64,000 nt of DNA, taken from assembly GCF_902167145.1 (NCBI RefSeq), contig NC_050104.1:102063849-102127848 (forward strand). Reading direction: 5' to 3'. Under the pieces are notes generated by a model. It was not told the DNA's origin, ran no database searches, and saw nothing but the letters and a program-made list of their open reading frames with translations. This DNA comes from Zea mays. Taxonomy: Eukaryota; Streptophyta; Magnoliopsida; Poales; Poaceae. Positions 1 to 9,518 of the stretch are shown in pieces. Numbering within the stretch: the stretch's first letter is position 1; each line of letters begins with the position of its first letter. The position numbers and the translations under genes were made by a program.

Positions 1-55
1 CGAGTCCTACAGACATGACAATACCTGGTTCAAGGAAGAAAACACATACCTTCAA

Positions 56-915
56 TTGATCTTGAGCTGGGTGTCGTGCAGTGAGCCCCAGTTGGGCATG
101 GTAGTCAGCCAGTTCAAGAGGGGAAGTGGCGGACCCAGAATAGGCTTTGATTCTATGACTGGGAGTGACGTTTTGGTTGGCAAGGATGGTGAGTGGAGTG
201 GATTGAAACCCTTAGAGAAACCTTTAGCCCCTCCCAAGCTTATCAAAATCACACCACCTAAGCCTATCACCCCTGTGAGAGATGGTGTGATGTAGGAGCC
301 TGTGAGAGCCCCTCCTAAAAAAAACAATCGTGTGTTCCAAAACCTAACCACCTCAATAACACACTTGATACCCTTTCTGACATCTCTAGTGATCCCCTTC
401 CTAGAGCCCCTCAGCCAACCAAAAATCCCAAAACTCACAAATAGACCCCACCCAAGAGAGAGGTGAGGTTCCATTGTGACTATTGTGAGAGGGATGGGCA
501 TCTTGCTACATTTTGCTTTAGGAGGAAGAGAGATGAGCGACGGGTTTCTGAGCCAAGCAGAAAGAACATGAACTGCCTTTCTCATGTTGTTCATGATCTT
601 CCTATTTGAAGACGTCCTACGTGGCCTAGAGGTGCTTTTCCTATTGCTGGTAGGCCTCAGGCAGTGAGACCATAGGGTGGTCGTGCCTGACGGGGTGCTG
701 GTCGTGTGCCATCTGGCTAAGGACCCCCGTGGTAGTGGCTTTGGTTCTTACTTCCCTAGTGGACCACAGTTTCCTTCTCGTGGTGATCGCTTCCCTTTGG
801 GACCGGGGATGGCTGGTGTTTTTCCTAACACCTCTTATGGGCAGATGCCACAACACTGGTATTATTCTCAGTATCCTAACCCTAGTGCTATGCCATTTGC
901 TCACGCTGTGTCTTT
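56..915 (+). pseudogene. Copia gag remnant with CCHC zinc knuckle
   Basis: Decayed nucleocapsid part of a copia Gag, which would package the element RNA. A proline- and serine-rich stretch leads to a clear CX2CX4HX4C knuckle at 475-516 (reads CDYCERDGHLATFC), followed by basic residues. Stops appear soon after, around 606 and repeatedly to 900, so no full Gag can be made. The 5' end lies outside the window, so the true start is unknown. The knuckle identifies the domain well; the rest is assigned by position. Confidence 0.7.
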
Positions 916-934
916 CTATTGATGCAGGACGGAG

Positions 935-2560
935 GCTTAGAGAACACGTGGCTCATGGATTCCGACTGCTCGCGCCACATGGTCGGAAGCAACAAATGGT
1001 TCTCTAGCCTTGACCCCGTTATTGGTAAGGAATACATCACATTCAGGGATAAGTCGAGAAGTAAGGTTGTCTCTTGTGGCTCCATTTGAGTGAACGGGAG
1101 TTTTGTCCTCAAGGATGTTGCTTTGGTTTCAAATTTGCATTTCAATCTGCTTTCTGTTTTGCAACTCCTTGAGGATGACTATGAAGTGCGCTGTAAAAAG
1201 GGCCTTTCTCGGGTTTTGGATGCCTAGGGGATCATGTTTGTCGGATTATCCCTTTTGGTCAAATTTTTCGAGCTGATTTTGCAAATTCCTATGGGTCTTC
1301 TCAATCTCTTTTGGTAGAATCGTCCTCTTTGATTTGAAAGTAGCATAGGAGGCTAGATCATTTGAGCTTTGATCTTTTGTGTACACTGAGCTCACTTGGC
1401 CTCATCCAAGGATTGCCCAACTTGAAATTTCAGAAGGATCTTGTATGTCACCCCTGTTGTCATGGCAAGACGATTGTTGCTTCCCATTCCCCAGTCACCA
1501 AGGTGATGACTTCTCAACCCGACAAATTGCTTCATATGGACACTGTTTGTCAAGCCCGGGTTTGCTTGTTTGGGGATGTGGTATGTACTTATGGTCGTTG
1601 ACGATTTTTCTCGCTATTCTTCAGTATTCTTCATGAAGGAAAAGGATGAGGCTTTTACTCATGCTCAAGATTTGATTCTTCGGTTGCAAAATTTGTTTCC
1701 TAATAATAACACAAAATTCAAAAACACTCATTTTGAGACATTTTGTGCTTCTTTATAACTCGAGCATCAGTTTTCCTCCTCGCATGTGCCTCAACAGAAT
1801 GGCGTTGTTGAATGCAAAAATCAGACCCTTGTTGAGATGGCCAGGACGATGCTCGATAAGCATAAGACTCCTAGTCATTTTTTCGATCGAAGTGATCAAT
1901 GTTGCTTTCCATGTGTCTAACAACATCTTTCTTTGAGATTTCTTGAACAAAACTTCATATGAGTTGTGGTTTGGATGGCCACCCAAGGTTGGCCATTTTA
2001 GGATGTTTGGCTGCAGATGCTTTGTGCTAAAACAGGGAAATTTGGACAAATTTGAGTCTCGGTCTTTTGATGGAGGTTTTCATGGGTTATGTATTACATT
2101 CTCGTGCTTATCATGTTCTTAACCTGGAGACTAACTTCATCATGAAGACTTGTGAGGTTACATTCAATGAGACTGCACCTTGTCCATCCCCTGCTTTGAG
2201 CCTATAGGTCTAGATCAGATGGGACAGACCATCTTTGTAGAAGAGGGGCACGACGCCGCCGATTGGGGTGATCCCGAGTTGAGTCCACTGACTGCCCCAG
2301 TCGAGCCTGCTTCTAGTACTTCGGCTGATGGACCTGATCCTACTTCTTCTAACACTTGGGGTTTGCTCGAGGTAGTGTCTAATGAGACTGTAGGAGTTGA
2401 GGCTATTGTTGAGTCGGAGGCCACCTCTTCTAGGATGCTCCACAACATGTTCAACACAATCACCCTCCTCAACAGATGATCGGTGAGATTTCTGAGCGAG
2501 TCACTCACTCTTGGTGTAGAGCGCGTGGCCGTCGGATCAAAACTCCAGGAGTTGGTCCAT
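935..2560 (+). pseudogene. Copia protease-integrase-linker remnant, RT missing
   Basis: The retroviral-type protease region reads WLMDSDCSRHM near 949-981, with the usual DSG/DSA triad here DSD. The GAG-pre-integrase part (LSFDLL, then DLVCHPCCHGK) lies around 1360-1475, the first catalytic Asp region (LLHMDTV) near 1530, VVDDFSRYS near 1590, and the third catalytic Glu region (QQNGVVECKNQTL) at about 1793-1832. The segment carrying the second catalytic Asp is not recognisable. The linker (DQMGQTIFVEE, then an acidic stretch) runs to about 2480. Several frameshifts and stops make it non-functional. The 38 bases at 1795-1832 recur inside the neighbouring gypsy element. Confidence 0.75.
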
Positions 2561-2626
2561 TTCGCCCCTAGCGGAGTGGATAGACTCTATGTAAATAGGG
2601 GTAGTTTAAGAATGGAAATAACCCTC

Positions 2627-2634
2627 TATAAATA
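2627..2634 (+). promoter_or_regulatory. TATA box of the copia leader or LTR
   Basis: TATAAATA in a short AT-rich context about 210 bp before the gypsy insertion. It probably marks the LTR promoter of the copia element, but no LTR boundary could be fixed. Confidence 0.4.
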
Positions 2635-2838
2635 GAGGCATAGGGTTGGTTAGTTTAGTATCTCTTTTGGCTATCTCTTTGGCTTAGAGTTTTTGCACTT
2701 GTGTTTACCATTCCATAGAGAGTTCTAGACTTGTAGCCGGAGATCCATAGCACTTTGAACTTCACGTCTGTGATTTGTAATATATAGTGATTAATTCGAG
2801 GAAGGGTGGCCGGTACCACCCATAGGCTTTGGTTGACC

Positions 2839-3451
2839 TGTTGGGGACTTGTTCTCAAGTGCTATGAATTAAGAACAAGACAACATAAAATGTTAAATGT
2901 TAATGTCCTTCGTCCGCTGAAGCATTATCTCCTTAAGGATTTAATGAACTTCGGACGAAGGTTATGACGAGACAATTACGAAGGTTGAATCTTCGTAATT
3001 AAACTCCCAAAGATTATATAAAGTAATGCGAGATATAAAGCATTAAAGACAAGTAAATTAAAACAACATCATTGTTATATATTAAATAAACTTGATGTAT
3101 TCAAATATTAGATACATTTATACCTCTGCCTTGGCAAAGAATAATTTCCGAGTGATGCGATTGCAATTACAGGAATGCGTGAACAGTAAAGGAATACTGT
3201 TCACTATTTATAGGCACAGGACACAGCCTGTGAGGAATTACAATCATGCCCCTCATAAAAGTTTACAACATTGACTCAGACCTTTATGGACTAAAAGGTC
3301 ATTCTATCTTTAAGTCGGTTCGACCCTTCATCTTCGGATATGTTGTAATACCGAAGCTTCATGAATGGTACCTTCGGCGTCACATACGAGCAGCTTCAGC
3401 CGAAGCTGTCTCTTTCTGCAGGACCTTCGGCGACGAAGCATGGTCCCAACA
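2839..3451 (-). repeat. 3' LTR of the Tat-like gypsy element
   Basis: 613 bp, TGTTGGGGAC...GGTCCCAACA, with inverted 7-bp termini TGTTGGG/CCCAACA. Differs from the 11885-12497 copy by two substitutions that I could see, one near 2878 (a/g) and one near 3372 (c/a). A minus-strand TATAAATA lies at 3205-3212. Confidence 0.93.
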
Positions 3452-3466
3452 GTAGCCCCTTCGCGG
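3452..3466 (-). other. Polypurine tract of the Tat-like element
   Basis: Read on the minus strand this is CCGCGAAGGGGCTAC directly before the 3' LTR, the position where a plus-strand primer tract is required. It is less purine-pure than usual. Confidence 0.5.
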
Positions 3467-3556
3467 TGCTAGATCGTTTTTCATAACGAGCTTGATCTGT
3501 GAAAAAAGTCTCTTAGGCTTCAGGAAGCCAAAGGTCCGAAAAACACCTTCTTGTCG

Positions 3557-3706
3557 ACCGTGCAGCGGGTGTGAGCAGAATGGCGTTGTTGAATGCAAAA
3601 ATCAGACCCTTGTCGAGAAACGATACAGTTTCCGAGCGCGTAGCGGTCCCACCCTGCAGGGTTACTATTTGGTCTCTGCGGTCCACCGTGCAGCGGGTGT
3701 GAGCAG
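3557..3706. repeat. 22-bp direct repeat bracketing filler that contains copia integrase DNA
   Basis: The same 22 bases occur at 3557-3578 and 3685-3706. The 128 bp from 3579 to 3706 look like inserted filler. Bases 3576-3618 match the copia integrase stretch 1795-1837 at 42 of 43 positions; the mismatch is t1833 against c3614. In one frame the patch still encodes QNGVVECKNQTLVE. The origin of 3619-3684 is unknown. Duplicated edge sequence plus templated filler is the mark of break repair or template switching. Confidence 0.85.
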
Positions 3707-3757
3707 CTGTTTGCCTGGTGTAAAAATCCTGACGATTCACCTTCTTACCTACAGTAC

Positions 3758-3765
3758 TATATAAA
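3758..3765 (+). promoter_or_regulatory. TATA box facing the antisense gene
   Basis: A perfect TATATAAA on the plus strand, 185 bp before the ATG at 3950. It lies outside the LTR and points the opposite way to pol, so it could drive the antisense gene on its own. Confidence 0.55.
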
Positions 3766-3949
3766 CAGACGGATAGGTGTGAAGTTACCACAGCATTCAT
3801 TGCTATTGCACTGTTTTGCTGCCAAAATTTTTAACCATAGCCGAAGCTTGACTCTCGCAATCAGACGAAGCTCCAGTTTAAAGCCTACTTCGTCAGAAGA
3901 AAAGCTTCAGGAGAGGAAGTTATTTAGTTCCCAAGAAATTCACAATTAA

Positions 3950-6900
3950 ATGGCTAGAGTGCGCTCTACCGCTAGAGTTGAGCGTGAGGGAGGCGAAGCC
4001 GAAGGAGCGGAGACCGTTCCTATCTCCGAAGCAATGCGACGATCCGGATTGGTGACCTCTGAAGGAATCCCCACTACCGAGACAGAACAGACTGTTGCCG
4101 ATACAGAACAAGTTGCTGCCGAAGCGGAGGAAGGAGATATTGAGGAAGCTGCTTCCGATGATGATTACCATATCGCCGTACCGAGCAAGCCCAGCCATTT
4201 GGACTTCGGAAAGTCGACTGTCTCCAAGGCTGATTTCTCCAAAATGGTGAAGTCGGGCTATTTCAGTGAAAATGAGAAGAAGCTGCTTCGCTTCAGGGGG
4301 GGAGGAAACTACCCCGAAGCCAGAAAAGGATGAAATAGTTATTTTCAAGAGTTTTCTGAAAGCTGGGTTGAGGTTCCCTTTGAATAGAATGATTTCTGAT
4401 GTGCTGCAAAGGTTTGGGATCTATTTTCATCAGCTGACACCTAACGTCATTGTCAGGCTTAGTGTCTATATCTGGGCTCTTCGAAGCCAGGCGGTGGAGC
4501 CGTTTGCCGACAGCTTCTGTCGAGTTCATGAGCTACATTACCAGACTAAGGCCAGAAAAGATGGATTGCATGAAAATTTTGGTTGCTATAATTTTGCTTA
4601 TCGGAAAACCACGAAGTTTCCTGTGATCAGCTACCGAAGCAAATGGCCGGCAGGCTAGAAATCAGAATGGTTTTATGTCAAAGTTGACGAAGATAAAGAG
4701 AAGCTGGTACAGAGCCCTCTTGAACTGATCTTCGGAGAAACAAGACCCCGATGCAAAATGGCAGTAGAAGGTCCAACTTGGGCTGCACTGGCTGAATTCA
4801 AAATTATTGCAGAACATATTGGCACTAGAGATTTAGTGCAGGAATTCCTGGCCTTCAGGGTTTTTCCAACTATGAAAGAGTGGACCATGCCGAAGCTTAA
4901 AGGGGAAAAGAAAGAGGGGGAACTTGTCAGACTGCCTTATTATTATAAGTTTAAAAAATATTTTAAAGCACCCTGCCAAGAATGGCTCGATACAATTGAA
5001 ACAATGAGTAATGAAATTCTTGGAAATTACTCCAAAAAAGAGGACCAGCTGATGACAGCAGCCTTCGGCACTCGGCCGAAGCGAAGGCTGAACAGGGTGC
5101 TTGACGCTATAGGATTTGAATATGCTGACTATGGTCGAGTGGGCGGGGATGCTGGAGGCCCGAAGCGAAAAAGAATTGCCAGCGCTACTGACGAAGAAGT
5201 CGGCAAGGTAGCCAAAAAGAAAAAGAAAGATTCTGAAAAACTTAGCCCTGAAAAGTTAAACCCTGAACCGAAGGTAGCCACTACAAGAAAGAGAAAAAGT
5301 GCATCTCCAGAGCCGGAAACGCTGGTTCGAGAAGAAGATACTCCTGCTACTCCTTCTGCTGTTGAAGTAGAAGAGATTATGAAGGTAATGACTGAACCCT
5401 TGCCTATCAGGCTAAGTCCGCTGGTACTGGAACTGACGAAGTTTTTTCAGAAGGACAAGGTAGCTTCGGCAGCAGAAAGTCCTGCGAAGCCGAAAAAACG
5501 GAGAATTATTCAAGTGACAGATGTGATCCATCAGACGCCGCCACCGGCGACGGTGTCAAAAATTGTCTTTGCCGAGACTGCCGAAGCCGAAGGCGCCGCA
5601 GCCGAAGCTACTAGAGTGGAAACTACTGAAGCTGAAACCGGCGAAGCCGAAGCTACCGGGGCCGAAGCCGGGACCACCGAAGAGTCGAACCTGGAAACCA
5701 CACTTGAGGTTATTGACAATATACTCCTAAAAATGGCTGAAGAAGAAGCTACTGTGGCTGCGGTGAACACGACAACTGAAAAGGGGAAAGAGCAAATTAA
5801 TGAAATTTCGGAAGGAGATTTTAACTTTCAAGATTTACTTGGACAAGAGTTAACAGACGCCGAAAAAGAGGAGTTGAAAAAAATATGCCATGTCTTGCGG
5901 ATATAAATCAGGGGCTATGCTATTTGGTGGGGTCAACGAAGGGAAACTAAGATGCCTTCGGAACCGCACCGAGGCCAAAATTGTTAGAACCCTCTCCAAA
6001 AGCATTGGCTTGCCGAAGCTGGAAGCAGACTTGTGTCGCTATCAACGACACCATATTGCCGGAAGCTTGCTTTATGCTAACTTCAAGGTAATGAATATTT
6101 TTGTTATTTTATTACTATTATTATTATCTTTTAGGTCGTGTTCTAACGAAGATCGTTTCGACAGAGCATATTATTAAGCAAGGTTCTAAAAATGCAACAA
6201 GATCTGGAAGAAGAGAAAAACAAAGCCGTCATTCAAGATTTGGCTGAAAAAGTTGAAAATTACGAAGCTAATCTGAAAAAGAAAGACTTCACAATCCAAG
6301 ACCTTGAAATCATGGTCAAAGAGCACGAAGGTGCATTAGAAAAGAAAGATTTTGTTATTCAGACCATGGAGGGTTCTTTGGCTGAAGTCCAAACTGAGAA
6401 TGACAAATTAAAGAATGAATTGCTCCGACAGTCCGAAAAATTCGAGCAAGAAAAGAAATATCTTGAAGCAAGCCTGAGAACTGAAGTGGATAAATACTCA
6501 AATTTGCAGAAATCCTTTAAAGAACTTCAGGAGAAATGCTTAAGCTTCGGCAGCCGATGCGTGCAGCGGCTGAAGGATGTGTTTCACTCTGTTGGAGCTA
6601 GCTCTGCGAAATTTACACCTTCAGCTGAAAATCTGCCAAAAACATTAGAATATATTGAAGGCGAAGTTGATGTCCTTGACGAAGTTATTGGTGGGCACGC
6701 CGACTTCTGCGCCCTGGTAGCTTCTCGGGGCACAACTACTGCTTTTTTGAAGGCTGGCTGCACGCATGGAAACATTGTGAACAGACCAAACTTCAGCTTG
6801 TCAGCTTCAGATTTGATAGATATCCCAAGCCTAGCCAGAAGCATCGGAAATAGATTCATGACCCAGATCTGGGTAAGTGGCGGGCGAAAAATGGCAGGCG

Positions 6901-7026
6901 ACGAAGCTCGAAGCCATCTTAAGCCGGTAAGAAACTTATGTTTGTTACTTTTACCTTCTCCTTTGAAATTTGCACCTTTCTTACTCTGCTGTTTGGTATA
7001 CACAGGATGACGAAGCTGAAGATTGA
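3950..7026 (+). pseudogene. Antisense gene of the Tat-like element (putative gypsy type transposon family), spliced
   Basis: An acidic N-terminus from the ATG at 3950 leads to a conserved globular domain (about 4320-5130) with DEIVIFKSFLKAGLRFPL, QLTPN, IWALRSQ, CRVHELHYQTKA and NFGCYNFAYRK. This is the plant-specific family named putative gypsy type transposon (Transposase_28), of unknown function. A lysine-rich and then Glu/Ala-rich repetitive linker follows, then a SKSIGLPKLEADL block, a coiled coil (about 6190-6560) and a C-terminal domain. Two introns fit GT-AG and keep frame: 6088-6164 (AAG|GTAATG...GACAG|AGC) and 6927-7005 (CCG|GTAAGA...CACAG|GAT), ending at TGA 7024-7026. It is broken by a frameshift near 4312, a TAG at 4656 where relatives have Trp, and a frameshift in the A7 run 5877-5883. 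The reading frame runs opposite to pol. Confidence 0.8.
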
Positions 7027-7526
7027 CGACGCTGAAGTTTAACGAAGCTGAAGACGAAGCCTTAGCTGAAGCTTAAAGTTGTTTACAATATTCTTTCCTG
7101 CAAAAATTCTGGAGAAACTCTTGTAATATAGCTATGAAACAACTTATGTAAATTTGTACATACCTTGTAATATATTCTGTCTCCCTTATCCGCATACAGT
7201 CTGCTTTGCTGTGGACGAAACTTCTCTTTTGAGCCGAAGGCGAAAAACACCTTCCCTTCTTTTCATACACAACGAAGCATAAATTTTTTTTTCCTTCGAA
7301 TCTTTTCCTCATTTCTGAAGCACCTTTCTTCTTTGTGTAGTATGATGAAGATTCTATATATGTCTAAATGAATGTTTATGAATGCAAATGACATGATGAA
7401 ATGTACTGTGCAAATGAATATTGGGACACATATTCAAAAACCATAAGCACAACCCTTCGTCTCCTCAAGAATGATACAAATTTTTTTGCCGTTTACTTTT
7501 CGGCTTCACCGTTTACTTTTCGGTGT

Positions 7527-7680
7527 ATCAGCGTCGACTTTTCGCTGTAAGCCTCCCTTGGGAGCTTCTTCGCCTTTTACTTTCAGCGGAATCAGCGTTT
7601 ATTTTTCGCTGTAAGCCTCCCTTAGGAGCTTCTTTGCCTTTTACTTTCAGCGGAATCAGCGTTTATTTTTTGCTGTAGGC
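7527..7680. repeat. 64-bp tandem repeat between integrase and the antisense gene
   Basis: Units start at 7527, 7591 and 7655 with about 2.4 copies, each containing ATCAGCG...TTTTCGCTGTAAGCC and CCTTTTACTTTCAGCGG. Related shorter pieces (CGTTTACTTTTCGG) lie just before, at 7485-7525. In Tat/Ogre elements this 3' untranslated interval is known to be repeat-rich and can seed satellites. Confidence 0.9.
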
Positions 7681-7886
7681 TCTGCATTCCCTTAGGAACG
7701 ACTTTTGAGCTTCTCCCTGTTTCCTTTTCTTTTTACCTTTGCGTTTACATTTACATTTTTTGGGGGATGTCATTCTCATAGAATTGAAATAAGGAAAATT
7801 ACATATTGTGGCCCCATTAAAAACCTTTCTCCCCCTTTGGAAAGGAAAAGGGTGCCACAAAAAAGAATATAAAAAATTACATCAAA

Positions 7887-8746
7887 CTAAACATAATATC
7901 GCCGAAGCTCATCCGCATTCCACGATCTAGGAATGTCGTTGCCGTCCATATCCTTCAATCTGTCGGAACCGGGTCTTGACGAAGATACTACTAAAAAGGG
8001 GCCTTCCCATTTCAGCTGTAGTTTGCCTACTGTCTCAGGATTGGCTATTCTTCGAAGTACCAAGTGTCCTGGTTCAATGTTCTTCAGCTTGACCTTTCTG
8101 TCACGCCATTTTACTGTTTCAGCTTGATATTTATTGATGTTTTCCACAACTTGAAGTCTGATCCCTTCAATAACATCTTTTTCTAAAGAACAATCAGCTT
8201 CGTTTTCGCCCTCTGCCGAAGCTACTGTCCTTATTGATCCTGTTTTGGCCTCTTCTGGGGTTATTGCTTCGTCACCAAACAATAGTTTAAAGGGTGTAAA
8301 GCCTGTTGATCTTGACATGGTTGTGTTATGACTCCACACCACTTTGATTAACTCGTCTGGCCACTTTCCCCTGGGCTGATTGAAGATTGACTTCATTATT
8401 CCTGTCATTATGATCCCATTGGCTCTTTCGACAAGTCCATTTGACTCTGGGTGTCGGACTGATGCAAAATGGATCTTCGTGCCGATTTGATCACAAAATT
8501 CTCTGAAGGCTTCAGAATCAAACTGTATCCCATTATCCACAGTGATAGCCTTCGGCACTCCGAAGCGACAAACAATGTTTTGCCAGAAAAACTTTTGAAT
8601 AGTAAACGAAGTTATTGTGGCTAAGGGCTTCGCCTCAATCCATTTGGAAAAATATTCCACTGCCACCACCACATATCTTAAGTTCCCCTGTGCTGGTGGT
8701 AGTGGACCTAGCAAATCCAGACCCCACCTTTGCAACGGCCAAGTGG
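7887..8746 (-). pseudogene. Tat-like integrase catalytic core and C-terminus
   Basis: Encodes the DDE strand-transfer core that would insert the cDNA: first Asp in RWGLDLLGPLP, second in ITVDNGIQFD, Glu in HPESNGLVERANG. The C-terminal domain follows (PGHLVLRR, WEGPFLVV), ending ELRRYYV at a natural stop at 7887. No chromodomain is present, as expected for Tat. The core is intact in this frame from about 8746, where a one-base frameshift separates it from the zinc-finger part, so no continuous integrase can be made. Neighbours: the repeat region lies downstream and the RNase H part upstream. Confidence 0.9.
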
Positions 8747-9518
8747 TTGTATTAATTGAGTTAAAGACGAAGGTTGTTTTTGATCTCTTGCACATTTCTG
8801 ACAACCTTCGCACTTTTGAACTAAATCCGCTGTATCCGAAGCTGCCTTTGGCCAATAAAATCCTTGGCGAAAAACTTTCCCAAGCAAGGGCCTAGATCCA
8901 ATGTGAGATCCACACAGGCCTGCATGTATGTCCTTCATTAATTTTATACCTTCGGATCTGGATAAACACTTCAGCAATGGGGAACAGACCCCACGCTTGT
9001 ATAACTCCCCTTCTATTATGACATAAGGTCGAGCTCTTGCTTCTACTCTCTTGTTATAAGCTTCATCGTCTGAAAGAAAATTACCCTGAAGGAAAGAGAT
9101 GATCTCAGTCCTCCAATCTTCACTATAAATAGGGGATATGTTAAGGATTGCTCTTTCAAGAAGCTCGACCGAAGGTGCTTTTATTGTTTCAAAAAAATAC
9201 TTCCGAAGGTATAGGCAGCCCCTGAGCTGCTGACTTAGCCAATAGATCAGCGTATTCATTTTCTCCACGAGGAATATTTTTGACAGAGAAACCCTCGAAG
9301 GAAGCCTCAATCCTTCGGACTGTATCTAGATACTTTTCAAGCTTCGGGTCTCTTGCTTTGTAACTCTTGTCAATATGACCAGAGATAACTTAAGAATCAG
9401 TTTTAAGAACGGCCCTTCTGATTCCCATTGCCTTTAATTTCCGAAGACCCAAGAGCAGAGCTTCATACTCAGCGATGTTATTTGTGCAACTAAAGTCAAG
9501 TCTTGCCGCATAACAAGT
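8747..9518 (-). pseudogene. Second RNase H C-terminus and integrase zinc-binding domain
   Basis: Continues pol after the TAA at 9519. It reads NNIAEYEALLLGL and ENEYAD, typical of the extra archaeal-type RNase H of the Tat lineage, then an HHCC integrase N-terminus (HAGLCGSHIG, then CEGCQKCARD). Breaks: TAA at about 9388 where CAA is expected (TDS*VISGH), a frameshift in the T7 run (plus-strand A7 at 9191-9197), and the frameshift near 8746. Each break is a single-base event, so decay is shallow. Confidence 0.8.

Larger units (their letters stand above)
1..2838 (+). mobile_element. Ty1/copia-like retroelement remnant, cut by the window start
   Basis: Copia-order domains read along the plus strand: a Gag CCHC knuckle, an aspartic protease motif, then integrase motifs and the integrase-RT linker. 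All are broken by stops and frameshifts. After the linker, near 2500, the sequence passes straight to a leader or LTR-like stretch with a TATA box, so the reverse transcriptase and RNase H are missing. The element is interrupted at 2839 by a gypsy insertion; 12498 onward may be its continuation, but I cannot prove this. Protease before integrase before linker is the copia order and excludes gypsy. Confidence 0.8.

Noticed and set aside
3092..3455. Small LTR frames repeated at 12138-12528
   Set aside because: Identical because the LTRs are duplicated; AT-rich, no motif, and antisense to the element.
9191..9197. Programmed frameshift at the T7 run in Tat-like pol
   Set aside because: It falls inside the RNase H-integrase part, where no family is known to shift, and other plain lesions sit close by. 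A simple homopolymer indel is more likely.
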